Source of the DNA: Undaria pinnatifida
Taxonomy: Eukaryota > Sar > Phaeophyceae > Laminariales > Alariaceae
Direction of reading: 5' to 3'
Length of the DNA stretch: 64,000 bases
Assembly (NCBI GenBank): GCA_012845835.1
Contig: JABAKD010000016.1
Coordinates: forward strand, 5,977,919 to 6,041,918
Positions 33,435 through 45,974 of the stretch are shown here, piece after piece. The stretch's first letter is position 1. Every line of letters begins with the position of its first letter. The notes under the pieces were generated by a model. That model was given only the letters and a program-made list of their open reading frames with translations, was not told the origin of the DNA and did not search any database. A program made the translations under genes and the position numbers.

Positions 33435-36400
33435 TCAAAACAAACACACAAACATATAACACGACTTATTGAAATGGCTGTTGATGATGAACTGGCTCAG
33501 GATGAAGTCGTTCACGTTGAAGTTGCTGATAATGTCCAGCAGGTTCCTGAAGCGATGCTTGTTCAGGTGCTTTGTGCCGATGTCGGCAGGGTTGATGTCG
33601 GTCGGGATATAGTGGATGGAGATCCTTCCCTCCGACACGTGGTCTCGGATGAAAAAGAAGCGCAGCGCGATGTGCTTCGTCCTCGAGATGAAGGAGCGGT
33701 TTCCCAGCGCGTGCAGCGTCGCTGTGTTGTCGCAGTACAACGGCAATTTCGCGAAGTCCTTGCCGAACCCTATCTCGGTCAGCATGTTCGAGCAGAACAC
33801 TGCTTCCTTCATTGCCAAAGCCGACGCGACCAGCTCCGCCTCCATGGTCGACATGGCAGTCAGACCTTGTAGCCCCGACTTGAAGCCAATCGGCGCATTG
33901 TGCAGCATCGACAAGTAGCATGAGGTGAACTTTCCGTCGTCCGGGTTGTTGGCCCAGTTGGAATCCGAAAAGACTGCAACCTAGAAGCCTCCCCTCTTGT
34001 ACGTTATGCTGAATTCGGTTGTCCCCGCGAGGTAGCGAAGAGTGTGCTTTGCCGCCACCATGTGGATCTTGCTGGGTTTCGCCATCGGGGGAGCCAGTTG
34101 ACCAACGGCATATATGAGGTCGTACCTCAACACTTGGGAAACGTGCATCAGGCACCCCACGATGCTCTGGTAGCGCTTCTTTTCTTCCTCGTCCAGCAGA
34201 GTCTCGTCAGGCTGCTGGTTGGAGAGTTCGAGACCGTACCCCGGCGTGTTGGTCGGCTTGCATTACAACATTCCGAACCTCTCCAGGCTGGACTTGGAGT
34301 AAGCCTCTTGAGAGATCGTGAGAGTGCCACGCTCAAGGTCTCGCTTTATCTCCATGCCCAAGACGAGCGATACCGCTCCCATGTCGGTCATCTTGAAACG
34401 CTGCTTCGACTTCTCTTTCACCATCACCATGGCGTCAGAGTTGTTGCTGGCCAGAAGGAGATCGTCCACGTAGAGGGCCAACTAGATCCGAACACCAGTC
34501 GTGATCGTACAAGTAGACACACGTGTCGGACTGAAGCGGAACGAAGCCGATCTCGACAAGGGCGGGATCGATGGTGTTGAACCAGTTCCCGGGGCTTTGG
34601 GCCAGCCCGTAGAGGCTCTTCTCTAGCTGCATCACTAGCTCACCTACATCCTTGTCCCTGACCTCGAAGTCAGGCGGCTGCTCGACGAACAGCAACTCCT
34701 GGATATCCGCGTACAGGAAGGCAGTTGAGACATCCATCTGGTGTAGAATCAGACCGGAGTGTAAGGCTATGCAGCATATGATCCGCACGCTCTGAATCAC
34801 GCACACCGGGGCGTAGATGCTGACAGGATCAAGGCCACGAACTTGGTTTCAACCTTGAGCCACTACACGAGCCTTGAAGGAGCCGTCCGCCTTGCGCTTG
34901 AACATCCATTTCGAATTGATTCGCTTCCGTCCAGCGGGAACGGCAGAGCGCGGAACAAGCTTGTAAACTTGACGATCTTTGAGACTCGCGATCTCGCGTT
35001 CTGCTGCTGCGTTTCACTGGGCGGCTTCGGGCGTGGCCCGCGCTTCCTTGATTGTCCGTGGAACATTCGGTTGCGTTGTTCCCACAGCGTACGCGTATTC
35101 CGTGAAGCCGAATGTGCCGCCCCAGCGGGCGACGTCGGGAAACTCCCCCTTCACGGTAAACGCGTAGGAGAGGCAACGAAGCTCGCTGATGGTCTTTGCA
35201 GTGGGTACGCTCGAAGCAGACCTGGTGGTTGCAGGTGTCGACGTGGAACCTCGTCCACCACGAGTACCACGTCCACGTGCAGACCCGCTGCCACGTCCAC
35301 CGCGCTGCGTGATGCCTCCCCGCGCAGGTCCACCACGCGAAGCAGACCTGGTGACTGCAGGCGTCGGCGCGGAACCTCGTCCACGACGAGGCGAACCGCG
35401 TCCACGCACAGAACCATCCTGTGGCGCAGTACAAGACGGAGCAGAACCAGCGGGCGATGAACCAAGTAGCGGCGCCGGACTAGGTGACGATCAAGGAGAA
35501 GGCGCACCGTTGACCGGCACCGGGGGACTGACTCCCCCTGGCGGAGCAGGGCTATCTTCCTCAGGCGTACCACCAGAAGTCCCAGGCGCTTCGCTGGCAG
35601 GAGTAGATCCAGCAGGTGCAAGTCCAAGATCACGGTTGGTTGTCTCACAAATTTGTTCGAGAAACTCAATCGCAGACGGATCCCCGACGGCACCCCCAAC
35701 GGCACGTTCAGGAGAGAGCGAATCAACCGAGTGGTTGGAAGTGTAGTTTCGCACGTCTCTTAGCATGTCGTCGTGGTCATCGTACGTAAACTCCCCGTCG
35801 TCAAAACCGCGCGCGTCCAACGAGGGCGCGACAGAATGCGTCTCAATGAAGATAACATTTTGACTCACTCGCACACGTCGCGTCTCAGAGTTGTAGATCC
35901 GGTAGGATTTGCTTTCCTCGCTGAGTCCGACGAGCCGGCCTTCCCAAGCACGATGCTCCAGCTTATTGGTGTGGACCTCTTCGTGCACGAACGCCCGGGA
36001 CCCGATCACCCGGAGATGGCCGAGATAGGCATCCTTGCCTTAGAACGCCTTGTACGGCGTCCCGTTTTGCAGAGCTGCGTGAGGAGTCCGGTTGCTCAGG
36101 TAGACGGCCGTCTTCATCAGCTCCCCCCAAAGGAAGTTCGGAAGTATCGTGTCGGCGAGAACACAGCGCACGATGTCCAAAATCGTCCGGCCCGCACGCT
36201 CGTTCGCTGCGATCTGCTGAGGGGTGTTCGGAGAGGCAAACTCCAGCTTGATGCCGACGTCTTGACAGTACTGACGGAACTCCGCGCTCGTGAATTCCGT
36301 GCCGCGGTCCCCGCGGAGGGTATGGATGCGCTCGCCGGTAGGAATCACGGTCTCCTTGACGAACACCGCAAGGGCGTCCACAGAGCAGGTCTTGTCCTTC

Positions 36401-37235
36401 ATGAGCACGACCTCCTTCCACTTGGTTTGCTGGTCAACGAACTTGGCGTATTTGAACCCCCCCAAAGAGTTAGACGTGAAGGGCCCGAGGGTGTCGACGG
36501 ATACGAGCTGGAAAGGACGTAGAACATTGTAGGCGGCCTGCTTGGGGTGAGGTTGTTGTGTGCTCTTCCCGAGTGGGCACGTGCTACAGTTCTTAAGGTT
36601 GCCGGTGTAGTCGACACCGCTAGCCGGCTCCTTCCTCAGGACGTCCAAGCTCTCGTGGTTGATGTGTCCCATGCGCCGGTGCCACAGCTCAGCGGACTTC
36701 GACTTGAAGGCAAGGCCGTCAGGGGCTTGCTCGAGGACCATCTGGCCCCCGGCGCCACCCCCTAGTTTCACCTCGATGGAGCACATGAGTTTTCCGGTCG
36801 CGTCGTCCACCCCACAGATTTGCATCGGGACAACCACGTCCCCCGACTCCAATCTGGGGTTGGCCGGATGAAACAACGTCGCCACTCCCTTCTGCATCGC
36901 CGCGGTCACGGAGAAGAGGTTGGTGCCCAAGTCCGGCACCAAAACGACGCGAAAGGAGACGCGCCGGTCATTTCCGTTGTCGTCCGTGACGGCGCCGTCC
37001 CCGTTGTTACGCCCTTGAGGAGATGCTGGCCGGCGGCGACGATGGTGTGAGGGACCTGAAGGTCTTCGACGTCGCACATGTGGGCCCGCACTCCTGGTGT
37101 AAGCGCAGGGTCGAGGTGGTTTTCAGTCGCTCCGCTGTCCACAACCATTCGGATGCACGACCCGTCTGAGCGAAAAGGAGCAAGCGACATCTCCGCAGAA
37201 GTCGCCATGAACGCACCGAAAAGCCATGAAGGCAA
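33435..37235 (-). pseudogene. pol: copia pol: protease, integrase, RT, RNase H (broken)
   Basis: Protease: DSGATENHLDP in frame 37235-36906. Integrase (37077-36040): zinc domain LWHRRMGH...CSTC, then the catalytic triad context VSVDTLGPF, LRGDRGTEF and NERAGRT (D, D, E). The integrase tail continues at 36009-35491 after a frameshift. An Arg/Gly-rich linker (35409-35014) leads to RT. RT pieces are DVSTAFLYADIQE and KSLYGLAQSPGNWF (34806-34435) and the catalytic LYVDDLLLA (34481-34263). RNase H (33914-33435) has STMEAEL, YCDNTATLHAL and TKHIALRF. Frame changes occur near 37077, 36030, 35450, 34870, 34480 and between 34263 and 33914. The polyprotein would process and integrate the element cDNA; this copy cannot make it intact. 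Confidence 0.92.
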
Positions 37236-37432
37236 GCGGTGGTCCTGTGCAGGCGACTTTGAGGAGATAGATGAAGGTGCCGCCGGAGTGCCGCCGGAGT
37301 CGATTGCGCCAAGTGAGCGCTCCCGATGTTGGGCAGGTTGACCTGACCAGCGGAATGCAGCAGCGCCAGGTTGGTAACCAAGCCTTGGGGCTCCTCCTGC
37401 TTATTCGCGCGAGCTCCTGCTGTTTCTGACAC

Positions 37433-38289
37433 TCAGCATCGCTGTGCGTGGTGGCGTGGTGGTAGGAGCACCATTTCGGCTAAGCACTCCCCCCACCACC
37501 GCCGCGCTTGTTCTTCCACTTCTTTTTCTCCCGGCTTCGGACGGTTCTTCTGCACTTGTTGGGGGCAGTCACGCTGGACATGTCCGTACGCCTTGCATCG
37601 ATGGCACTGGTTGGATGAGGACGCCACCATCGTGGCCCCCCGGCCCGAGACCACGGGCCCCGACGCGTTTCGCGACGGCTGGTCCACGTAGAAGCGGTTG
37701 TGCGTCTCCTGGAGACGGTCGACGGACGTGGATTCCTCAGGGCAGTGCATCTCACGGATGAACTTAAACTCTGGGGCCTTCGTCAGGCCCGAGAGTATGA
37801 TGTCTGGGTAGACCTCCTTGGAGACCTCCTCCCCCAGGTCCTGGAGGCGAATCTTGAGATCCATTTGGGATCCCCGCCCGCCAGGTGCCGAAGGCCGAAA
37901 AGCTCTCTGTGACACGCACGCCGAGCTTCCTGGGTGTAAGAGTCGAAACGCTCGTTCAGGGCCTTCCAGGCCGCCGTTCCATCCGCTGCCTCTTCATGAG
38001 TAAGGACGGTGGCGTGCGCAGACCCGGAGGTGACAAAGAAGAGGAGGGAGAACAGGTGACTGTTAGCCTAGTCCCACTTGACCCTATCTCCCTCGTCCGG
38101 CTCAGGTTCCGCAGGGCTGTCGGCCCCGGCTAGGATGGGCTTAAGATCCGGCACGAAGAGGTTGATTGCGTTCCGGAGTTTTGTCTTCCACACGCGAAAC
38201 CCTGCTGCCCCGAGATGGTCCCAACGGCGTCCAGCATGCGGTGGAGCCCGGAGCTCGATGATTCCGCCATCGTCGAAAGCCAGGGTCAC
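37433..38289 (-). pseudogene. gag: copia gag with CCHC zinc knuckle (broken)
   Basis: The N-terminal frame 38289-38068 contains WKTKLRNAINLFVPDL and ends at an in-frame TAG. Past that stop the same frame continues with AAWKALNERFDSYTQEARR, typical of the copia gag (UBN2-type) domain. After a frameshift near 37880 the 160-codon frame 37915-37433 carries the nucleic-acid-binding knuckle CHRCKAYGHVQRDC (CX2CX4HX4C). Gag would form the particle and package RNA. Confidence 0.9.
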
Positions 38290-39340
38290 ACTCCCGGGGG
38301 CGGTCAGGTTTTCGGCACACGTACGACGTCCTGAGAGCCTGAACAGGGTCGGCGCACCTAAGAAGGATAAGGTGCAATGCTACACAGGGGTAGGCTTAGT
38401 TCAGATCGCAGCTCCGTAGCTCACGACCCACGTCCGGCGTTAGCTATCCAGCGTGACCCCAGACCACTGCACCCCGTCGAGCACAGCTTATGACCAAACG
38501 CAGGTGGCGAAACTGCGGTGTTGAGACAACGAAGTAGCCAGCTCCGGCCTCATCGTGCAGGTACACGGGTCAGATGCACTGCTGAGACTTGCTACGCGTC
38601 TTGCAGCGTAGACTTTTGGCTGCTGCACGGATGCAAACAGGTCTGGTCAGATCCTCAGTCTACACACGCACCGATCAAAAAACCAGCACGAGGAAGGTAT
38701 CTTGGACAGACCTACCTCGCGTGTACCACAACGCGCAGGTATACCTCGCGTATACTACAACGCGCAGGCAAATTTACGTGAGCGGGTCACGTAGGTGTAG
38801 CGGCAGCAGCAGGCGGCTACCAGCTACCAGTCGCATCCTCAGCCTACACACGCTACCAAGCCGGCAACTAGGTACGTGGGAGATATCTTGGATAGACTAC
38901 GCCTCGCGAGAGGACCACGCGCAGGCGATTTCGGTCGCCAGTTGCAGACACAAAGAAAACCGAGAACGGTGCGCCGCGCGCAGAACTAACAACCTGCACA
39001 ACCCTATTCGCCAACCGAACTCAATGCCTAGAAGTTGTGCTCCCGAATGCTTTACACACATACAGTAGCGTACCGAAAGTGCAGCCGAGAGCCCAGGTGA
39101 TCAGTCCGGGCCCAGTAAGCAAGCGGGTTGACTCAGTGTGGCCTCCAGCAGAAAGCAGACTCCGGCAGTAGCTCCCCGCGGAAAAGTATCCAAAAATATC
39201 AAAATCCTGGAGGATCCAAAAATATCCAAATCCTGGAGGACGGGTGTGCTCTCCACAGCACTCGGCGACAGCAGTAGACGCGCAGTCGCCGCAGGCCCCC
39301 ACTCACACACACGAGGCTTCGTAACCTGTGATGGATAATG
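38290..39340 (-). other. Leader of copia element 1
   Basis: About 1 kb between the 5' LTR and gag without coding motifs. It has two short tandem duplications: ACCTCGCGT(G/A)TAC(C/T)ACAACG at about 38715-38765, and AAAATAT(C)CAAA(A)TCCTGGAGGA at about 39188-39240. I could not match the base run next to the LTR to a tRNA end with confidence. Confidence 0.5.
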
Positions 39341-39759
39341 TGTGATACCCTGGCACGGTGGTTTGAGAGGCTGTGCCGTCGACGTTAGTCAAGGTGATGG
39401 CACGGTGCGAGAGGATAGCCTGGAAGACAAAGTGCTTCTAAGATGTAGAGAAGATGTTGAATAGTACAACGGTGGCGCTTAATTTGGCCAATGCACACAG
39501 ATATAAACCGCAGAGTTGCAGGAGCCCAGACGACGGCTGCTTCCCAGGGATGACAAGGACAGCTATGATTCGGAAAGATCTACAAGAGAGAGCCACACGA
39601 GATAGTGAGCTACCTGGATATCAAGCTGAGAATCCTACGGAAGTAATTCCTCCGCACACATACGTACGTTATACTCGAACCGACACATATGAGATCTACA
39701 AGACACAAGAGCAACTGAACATTGACTCATAATGGCTATGTGCTAACATTTCCATAACA
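39341..39759 (-). repeat. 5' LTR of copia element 1
   Basis: 419 bp, aligned end to end with 32733-33156. Both LTRs share an open frame starting MLNSTTVALNLAN, which is a consequence of duplication rather than a gene. Confidence 0.93.
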
Positions 39760-42158
39760 GAAACCTTTGTTTGGGTTAGGTTTTACTTGGAGATAGTATA
39801 GGGAGGGATTTTGGGGCTCTCAAGGGGTTGATATAACCCTGTCGTAGGTTGGCAGCAGAAAACTCCACCGAGCGTCTTTTCGTGAAACGACGCAAGGGTT
39901 GAGGAGTGGTTGGAGTACGGTTCCACACGATGGGGACGGTTGGTAGCAAAGACGTGGGAGTGACAACACTGAATATCGCCCGGTTCAGGCTTGGCAAGGG
40001 CGTGACCTGTCACCTGTTGGTCATTCGCGAGCTGGAATAAAACTTCCATCGAGGCACGATATTCACGACATACATATATATAAAATCATTCTTTGGTGTC
40101 AGGGATTTGGTCAGGAGTTTTTTTTTGTCTCGGCCGAAGTATGCTACTCGCGGAACTGGAATTCTCGGTCGAATAGCTTTGTTCTAGCGCCGCCTTCGGG
40201 GGGTGGCTCCAACGCCCCTCGCCCTGCCGTGTCCGTTCCGCACATCGATGTGAACGCGGACGGATGCCCAGCGAAACAAGCGAGAAGTTGCAAAAATACC
40301 GCATGTCGAGGAGAAATTTCGGATATTTTGGTTGAATATTAATGTCTGCAGCGCCTGGATGATTTACAAATTGGCATCATTTCCAAACGGTACTTGATCA
40401 TGTTTGAAATTTTGCGGTGGCATACTCTCGAGAGTTTGTTTCTTTGCTGTACATTTTACTAGTTCGTTTGGTTTCTTGCTCGGCCTTTATTGTTTTGTTT
40501 CTGCTCGTTTTGCCAGTTGTTTCTTGACCTTTCAGCTGCTTCCTGCAAATTTGTTTTTTCTGCGCTGCTAACACGATTTTGAACTTTTCGCGATTTTTTC
40601 TTCCTTTTCGTCTTTTAAGGCAATTTTTTAGTGTGGGCTCACCAATAACGTGACACAAATTACCGACGATATCCAACAACTTTGTGACACAAATTACCGA
40701 CGGCAAAACATTTCGTGAAAAAAAAACTCCCAAATCATGATATTTTCACACGTAACGAGAATCTCGAGACAAAACCAAGCAGGTACGATTTTTAGAGCCG
40801 TCTCTTCGGCCTTTGGCGCTGGCTTTAGCACGGCCGCTGACACTCAGGCAGCCTCTGCTGTAGGCATGAACGAGTGTGGTTGATCCGCAGCGAACTATCC
40901 CGCTGTGCTCGCTTCTATGTGGCTATTGTCCATGCCAAGTCATGTCACCTTCCTTCTGTTTTTAGCTCGTCGTCGTAGAGGTATGAGGAAACCCGTACGT
41001 ACGGGGTGAGAACAGCAGTATGTACGACGAGCATGAACGCCAACTGACGCCATTGGCAAACACACAGCAGCAGCTGTAGCAGCAGTAGCCGAAGGACGAA
41101 ACTTCTAGCACATACTGCAGCAACTAGTAGCAACCAGAACCACAGCAGATAGCTCAAAGTGCGGTACGAGTGCCGTTGGCAAGTTTAGTCGTACTCGCAT
41201 CACTCTGTCCAATATTTAACAACCTTTTTATGTTCATATTGATGGATGTAGACATGCCTAAGCTACGCAAGGTCTACTGACCAGAAAGTGTTCCCCCTTG
41301 GTTGGCCTGAGGGGGGTTGGTCAGTACCATTCAGGTGCTAGGAAAGGAGAGATAAGTTGTTGTATTAGCTCCGAACACAAAAAAGCAAGCGATCTTCATC
41401 CCCGAATCCCTATATCAGAATCCAGAAGAGGATAAGTACAAACCCCTACTACAGTAGTTGTCTTCAGATCTAGATAACGTCCACACACCACATCAGATCC
41501 TCAACAGTCAATCACCAACTGGTGCTCCACTGTCCACATGGAGAAAAAATATTACATTTCCTGTGAGAATGATACGTCGTACGAGCGGACGTTCTAGTGT
41601 GCTGCTGCCGTGAGACCATCGAGCACACCGCATGTTTTAAATAAACAAGAGCGAACAAGAGGCAGGGCGCAGGGGCCCCCAACACAGAGACACGTGACAA
41701 CCACGGCCAGCTGTAGATCGCGTGATTGGCCGGAGTCCGTGCTTCGGTGGGTGTATAGGAAGTCCTTCGTAGTACTGCTGTAGACCGTCGAAAAACCACG
41801 TGACATTTCGGTCTGGCGGCAGACTCACCAGTAGACCCCCGAAATTTATTTTCCATTTTTTTTTCTTGGCCCTGTGCACCCCTACTGAAAGATTGCCCAT
41901 TTGCCGCTAATGAAATCATGTTGGGGTGGTCGTAGACGAAACGCCGAAGAAACCCGAAACCCAGTAGACTTGGGGGGCGCCTAAGGTAAACGGAGGTGTT
42001 GGGGTGGCTGTAGAGTAAAGTTGGGGCGGTTGTTGAGTAAATGCCGCCTGTGCATTAGTTGCGGAACGGTCCAGCTTTAGCTTTACTTTGATTCCCATCA
42101 TTTGTTTGGTACTTAAAGAAGTTTCATCAGCTGAGATTTGGACTTGGCTCATCAGCTC
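39760..42158. other. No supported gene
   Basis: GTGACACAAATTACCGACG occurs twice (about 40650 and 40684). A minus frame at 40733-40398 is Lys-rich and low-complexity. Open frames at 41512-41919 overlap in two phases without motifs. Confidence 0.4.
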
Positions 42159-42627
42159 TGTTACGAATCGGAGCCTGAAAGGTGGAGTCAGTCTGGGATC
42201 AGGGTGGACATGCGAGTATATTCATGGCGAAGAAGACGAAGGTATCTAGCCTACTAGCATCGCATGGTCCACACACAGGCTAAATCTGTAGCCCGCCTCA
42301 GGTATTCATAATGACTGACCTCCGAAGGTCCGATACGACCGAGTTCAGAAGGCGCTTGAGCGTTCCTCGGAGAAAGAGAGCAAGTCCCTTGTGCCAGTGC
42401 TCAAGATGGGAAGCCTCCCGAAAAGGTAGTGTGAAAATGGTAACTTGATTGCTGATCCAGAGGTTTATGAACGTGAACCCAAGGAATTGTAGAATTGTGT
42501 AATTATAAAATTGTGGCAGGGTGGGGCAGCCACACCCGACTAAGGGAGGGGACGTAAATAGCGCGGCCCCTACTATCACAAAAACGCCTGTCATAATAAC
42601 TCTTGAATCTGTCACTGAACCGTAACA
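42159..42627 (-). repeat. 3' LTR of composite element
   Basis: 469 bp, TGTTAC...GTAACA, nearly identical to 47828-48296. The single difference seen points to recent insertion or gene conversion. Confidence 0.95.
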
Positions 42628-42637
42628 TCCCCCCATT
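42628..42637 (-). other. Polypurine tract, composite element
   Basis: Minus strand AATGGGGGGA directly adjoining TGTTACGG. This is the plus-strand priming site and fixes the orientation. Confidence 0.85.
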
Positions 42638-43572
42638 AGTACATACAGTACTAATTAACGGTAGCAGGGATAGTGACAACCGCGAGGTGACACACTTCCT
42701 TTGGCGAAAACTACCGGTGATGTCTTTGAGTAGGTCGAACGGCCAACCGAAAATTACAAGAGGCAAATAGTGGCAAAACTCAAATAAAATCCACTGCTCT
42801 TCATAATTATCACTGCGCGTTGACTCGCGGCCCGACATCGACTTGCGCGAAGGTAAACCCGGCTTCCGGGGAAAACCCTTCGCTCCCCATCCCGAGAGCC
42901 CTAGAATTTAGACAACAACCGAAAACACCAAGTGACACTCGGACGTAAAATACTCTAAAAAAAAACCGTCCCTCGCTTGGTGTTCCCACTGTAGTTGCTG
43001 CCCGGCTCTCAACACCTACAGCGCGGGAAAAACCTGGCCATCCAGGAAAAAACCCATAGCGCAAAGCCCTACAACACCAAACTCACACAAACGCCACGGC
43101 ACACCGCACGAACCCACTTGGGTGCTACCGAGCGCAGGGCCACCCTTCGACTACCAATCAGACCAGAACATCTAATCAGCCCGTCTCCAAACATTCAAAC
43201 TTTAACTGGCTGTCAACTGGGGGCACGCTCGAAAATCGACAACACCATAACTTCCCCCCTAGCATAATGCGATGACAAGAGCCATATGCTATAGCAATAC
43301 TGTTACTGTATAGCCAAGGGTACAGAGCCGCAAAACTTTTTACCGAAATAATGACCTCGAGGATAGGCTAACAAACCGAAAACACAGGGGCCATAAGAGG
43401 GAAATCCTCGATAAAAACCCTCCCCCCTGCCTTTTCACTGCGTATTTGATCGCCTGACCACCATTCAATGGCTCAAAGTCCGTATGTGAACGAATTTGAC
43501 GTGCATGAAAGCAGCACGAAACTCCACGGAACTGACTCGTCTACTCCTCTTTGAGTCTGCCCACGTACAATA

Positions 43573-43925
43573 CAATTTTCCATCAAAATGCAACGTCGGT
43601 AACTCCGCAACATATCGCAAAAGGAACAAAAGCACGACGGGCAAAGAATTATTAATCTTCGGCAAAAGCGGAACTCCGATGCGAGGCATCAAAGCACAAA
43701 AATAAGAAGAATCTGACACAATAAACCTCAAACAAAGTAAACGGCATACAATATAATCCACGAAAACGCAATGTCGGTAGCTCAACAACATACCGCAAAA
43801 AGAAGAAAAGCATGACGGGCAAAGAGATCCTAAACCTTTGGCAAAAGCAGAACTCCGATGCCAGGTATCAAAGCACAAAAAGGTAGAATGTGACATAAAC
43901 CGCAAACAAAATAAACGGCTGAAGG
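43573..43925. repeat. Two-copy internal tandem repeat, about 178 bp
   Basis: GCAACGTCGGTAACTC (about 43590) and GCAATGTCGGTAGCTC (about 43768) start similar blocks. Shared stretches are GACGGGCAAAGA, GGCAAAAGC and AACTCCGATGC. It lies in the non-coding body of the composite element; 42638-44680 has no recognised gene. Confidence 0.7.
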
Positions 43926-44684
43926 TCGAGGATAAGCATGAAGCCCTGACCACACAACCACTGAATAGTCTATTTAAATTCAACTCAAACCCAAATAGTA
44001 AACACGACCCCGTCGCTTCTCAAGAGACTGTACCAACAGCCTATCCGACTCTTAAAGCAGTGCCGATCCTAAAAACAGGGCATACCCCCCATGAGCTGTG
44101 AAATAAAATCAACGCAGATGCCCAGGGGAAACCCATACAACGAGCAAGAGCCCGATAAAATCCCATTGGTAAACCCTTCATAAAGTAGTGCCAATAAAAA
44201 TAAATAAAAAAAAAGGAATTCAACTCCAACACTCGCACCCAACCCAAGTACAACAGCGTTCACAACGTCGTCGCACTATTGTAAAATAACACACTTCTTG
44301 CTGCCCCATACTGTTTTACACCCGGCCAACCGGTGCCCGGGTGATTCCCGTCTTAACCCACAACAAACGGCATTCCCCCCGACCCCACTTCATCCAAAAC
44401 GAAAAGCTAGGCCCAACGGACAGCTAACGACAGTCCCGCAGGAGGAAACCTGGCCACCGGGTCAAAACCCCCTGTATGTCTTATATCATCCAAACCATTG
44501 TGATTGCAACAATGGCCGCATTCAAACGATTACCATGGCCAGAAACTAAAATGCCAAGTAGCGCCCTACTCACCCATGCCCCTCAAAGTAGCGTGGGGTG
44601 GCGGCCTGACAAATTATTCCTCGCATAACTCAAAACATGGTACGAATAATGCTCACACCCTTTACTCATCACCCAACGGTAGGT

Positions 44685-45070
44685 TCAACAAAAACTTACG
44701 GTGAGATTAAAAGGGGTCGCAGCGAGGGATTTCGTCAAAATATCCGCGTGCTGCTCTTCCGAAGCTACAAATTGAATATCAATTTTCTTCGCACGAAGTA
44801 GCTCTCGGACGAAATGGAACCGCACATCTATGTGTTTGCTCCGGCGGCCTGACCAATTACTATGACCAAACACGTGAACATACGTCTCGCACACCAGAGT
44901 AATTTTCTAGATACAGATACCCACACATAACATTCACCCCGCTATTGCAACAAAGCATCATAATATTTTTTTTGACGGAACTACTCCACTCCAAATCGAA
45001 CCGCTGCCACCAACTGGATGTACCATTCTTCCTCCAAAAACTTATCAACAGGACTCGTGGTCAAAGTGTA
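44685..45070 (-). pseudogene. Ty1/copia RNase H C-terminal fragment
   Basis: The minus frame 44894-44685 has RRSKHIDVRFHFVREL then EEQHADILTKSL, the hallmark end of copia RNase H. A shifted frame just upstream (45048-44860) carries the preceding strand, with LCCNSG in place of the usual helix. It is inside an element whose integrase tail is of Ty3 type, so it is either a captured fragment or a nested relic. It has no start and no catalytic core. Confidence 0.8.
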
Positions 45071-45134
45071 ACTGAACAACTAATACGAGAAGCAGAACAG
45101 GGTAAGAAACTCTTCGCATTGTCGGCCGACCCAG

Positions 45135-45974
45135 TTATGGTCGTTCTAGCGCAGTCGCCAGCAGCGGTCTCTGTAGTCGTACACCTGCCCTTGCAGTCTG
45201 AGACCACCGCCAAAGTCTTTCCAGATGGTGGAACCTATTGGGAACAGGGTCAAGGCTTGACGGCGAGAGAGAGGGGTACGAGGGTTGCCTGAGACGGGAA
45301 CTCAATCGCTCGCAGATTGGGGGTTGTACAAATGCCATGGTGCAATAAAGCCATCTAGCTGCAAGGGGGTGAAACATCTCATTCTCAAACAACCAGCTCG
45401 ACTCTACCCCATCATTCGACCTCCCCTTGTATTCCCACCTAGCGACACCGGATGGGGATTTTGTTCGGCGCCAACTAACAAGAGAGTCAAAATGCGAAGA
45501 GTTCACCGCTTCCAACGCCCTTCTGAAACCGGAACCCCAAGCATACTGCTCAAACTCGTCAGCTAGTGAATGTCTGAGAGAAAGGGGTCGGAGGTAGTAT
45601 GGCTTTACGTCTGCTGTGGACACATTTCGGGTGCATTGTTTTCTACCACGCATCGTTACTTGCATGCTAAGGCCTGTCTGTAATACTTCTGTGACTCTCC
45701 AAGGGCCTGTGTAGAGGTCGTGTTGAGGTCCGCGCCCCCTGTTGTCGCGATGCCTGCTGCTCTCGGACTCGCGCACCAGCACCAGGCTTCCTTTCTCGAG
45801 AGCGACTCCGGCTGAGAACCTTGAAACGGAAGCGTTGGCGCGGGCCCTCGCGGTTACCCTCAATTTGTGCTGCTTCTTGAGCGCGATACGGACTTCTCGG
45901 AGGTTCTGTTTGCGTCGCTCCACGAAGTTGTCTACGCCACCGCTCTGTTCTGTCTCCGCTGACAAGGGTACCAA
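45135..45974 (-). pseudogene. Ty3/gypsy-type integrase C-terminal region
   Basis: The 279-codon minus frame reads KGSLVLVRE, then DLYTGPWRVTEVL and RKQCTRNVSTADVKPY, the SH3-like and GPY/F-type module at the end of Ty3/gypsy integrases. A later SWRRTKSPSG...ARWEYKGR...SSWLFENEM segment looks like a degenerate chromodomain-type targeting tail. The catalytic core is absent: upstream sequence (45975-47798) has no D,D-35-E motif in any frame. The last about 70 residues may be read-through. Confidence 0.72.

Larger units (their letters stand above)
32733..39759 (-). mobile_element. Ty1/copia LTR retrotransposon, decayed, 7.0 kb
   Basis: Direct LTRs lie at 39341-39759 (5') and 32733-33156 (3'), TGTTATGG...GTATCACA read on the minus strand. 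They differ at about a dozen sites plus a 5-bp indel. A polypurine tract GAGGGGGAG adjoins the 3' LTR inner edge. Internal order on the minus strand is gag with zinc knuckle, protease, integrase, reverse transcriptase, RNase H: the copia order. In-frame stops and frameshifts break the reading frame in several places, so it is dead as read. The bases flanking the two outer ends (TAATA and GAAAC) do not match, so no target-site duplication survives. Confidence 0.95.

Noticed and set aside
33276-33872. 198-codon plus-strand frame
   Set aside because: Antisense to copia RNase H.
35189-36522. Long plus-strand frames (185 and 249 codons)
   Set aside because: They are antisense to the copia integrase and linker, whose minus-strand motifs are clear.
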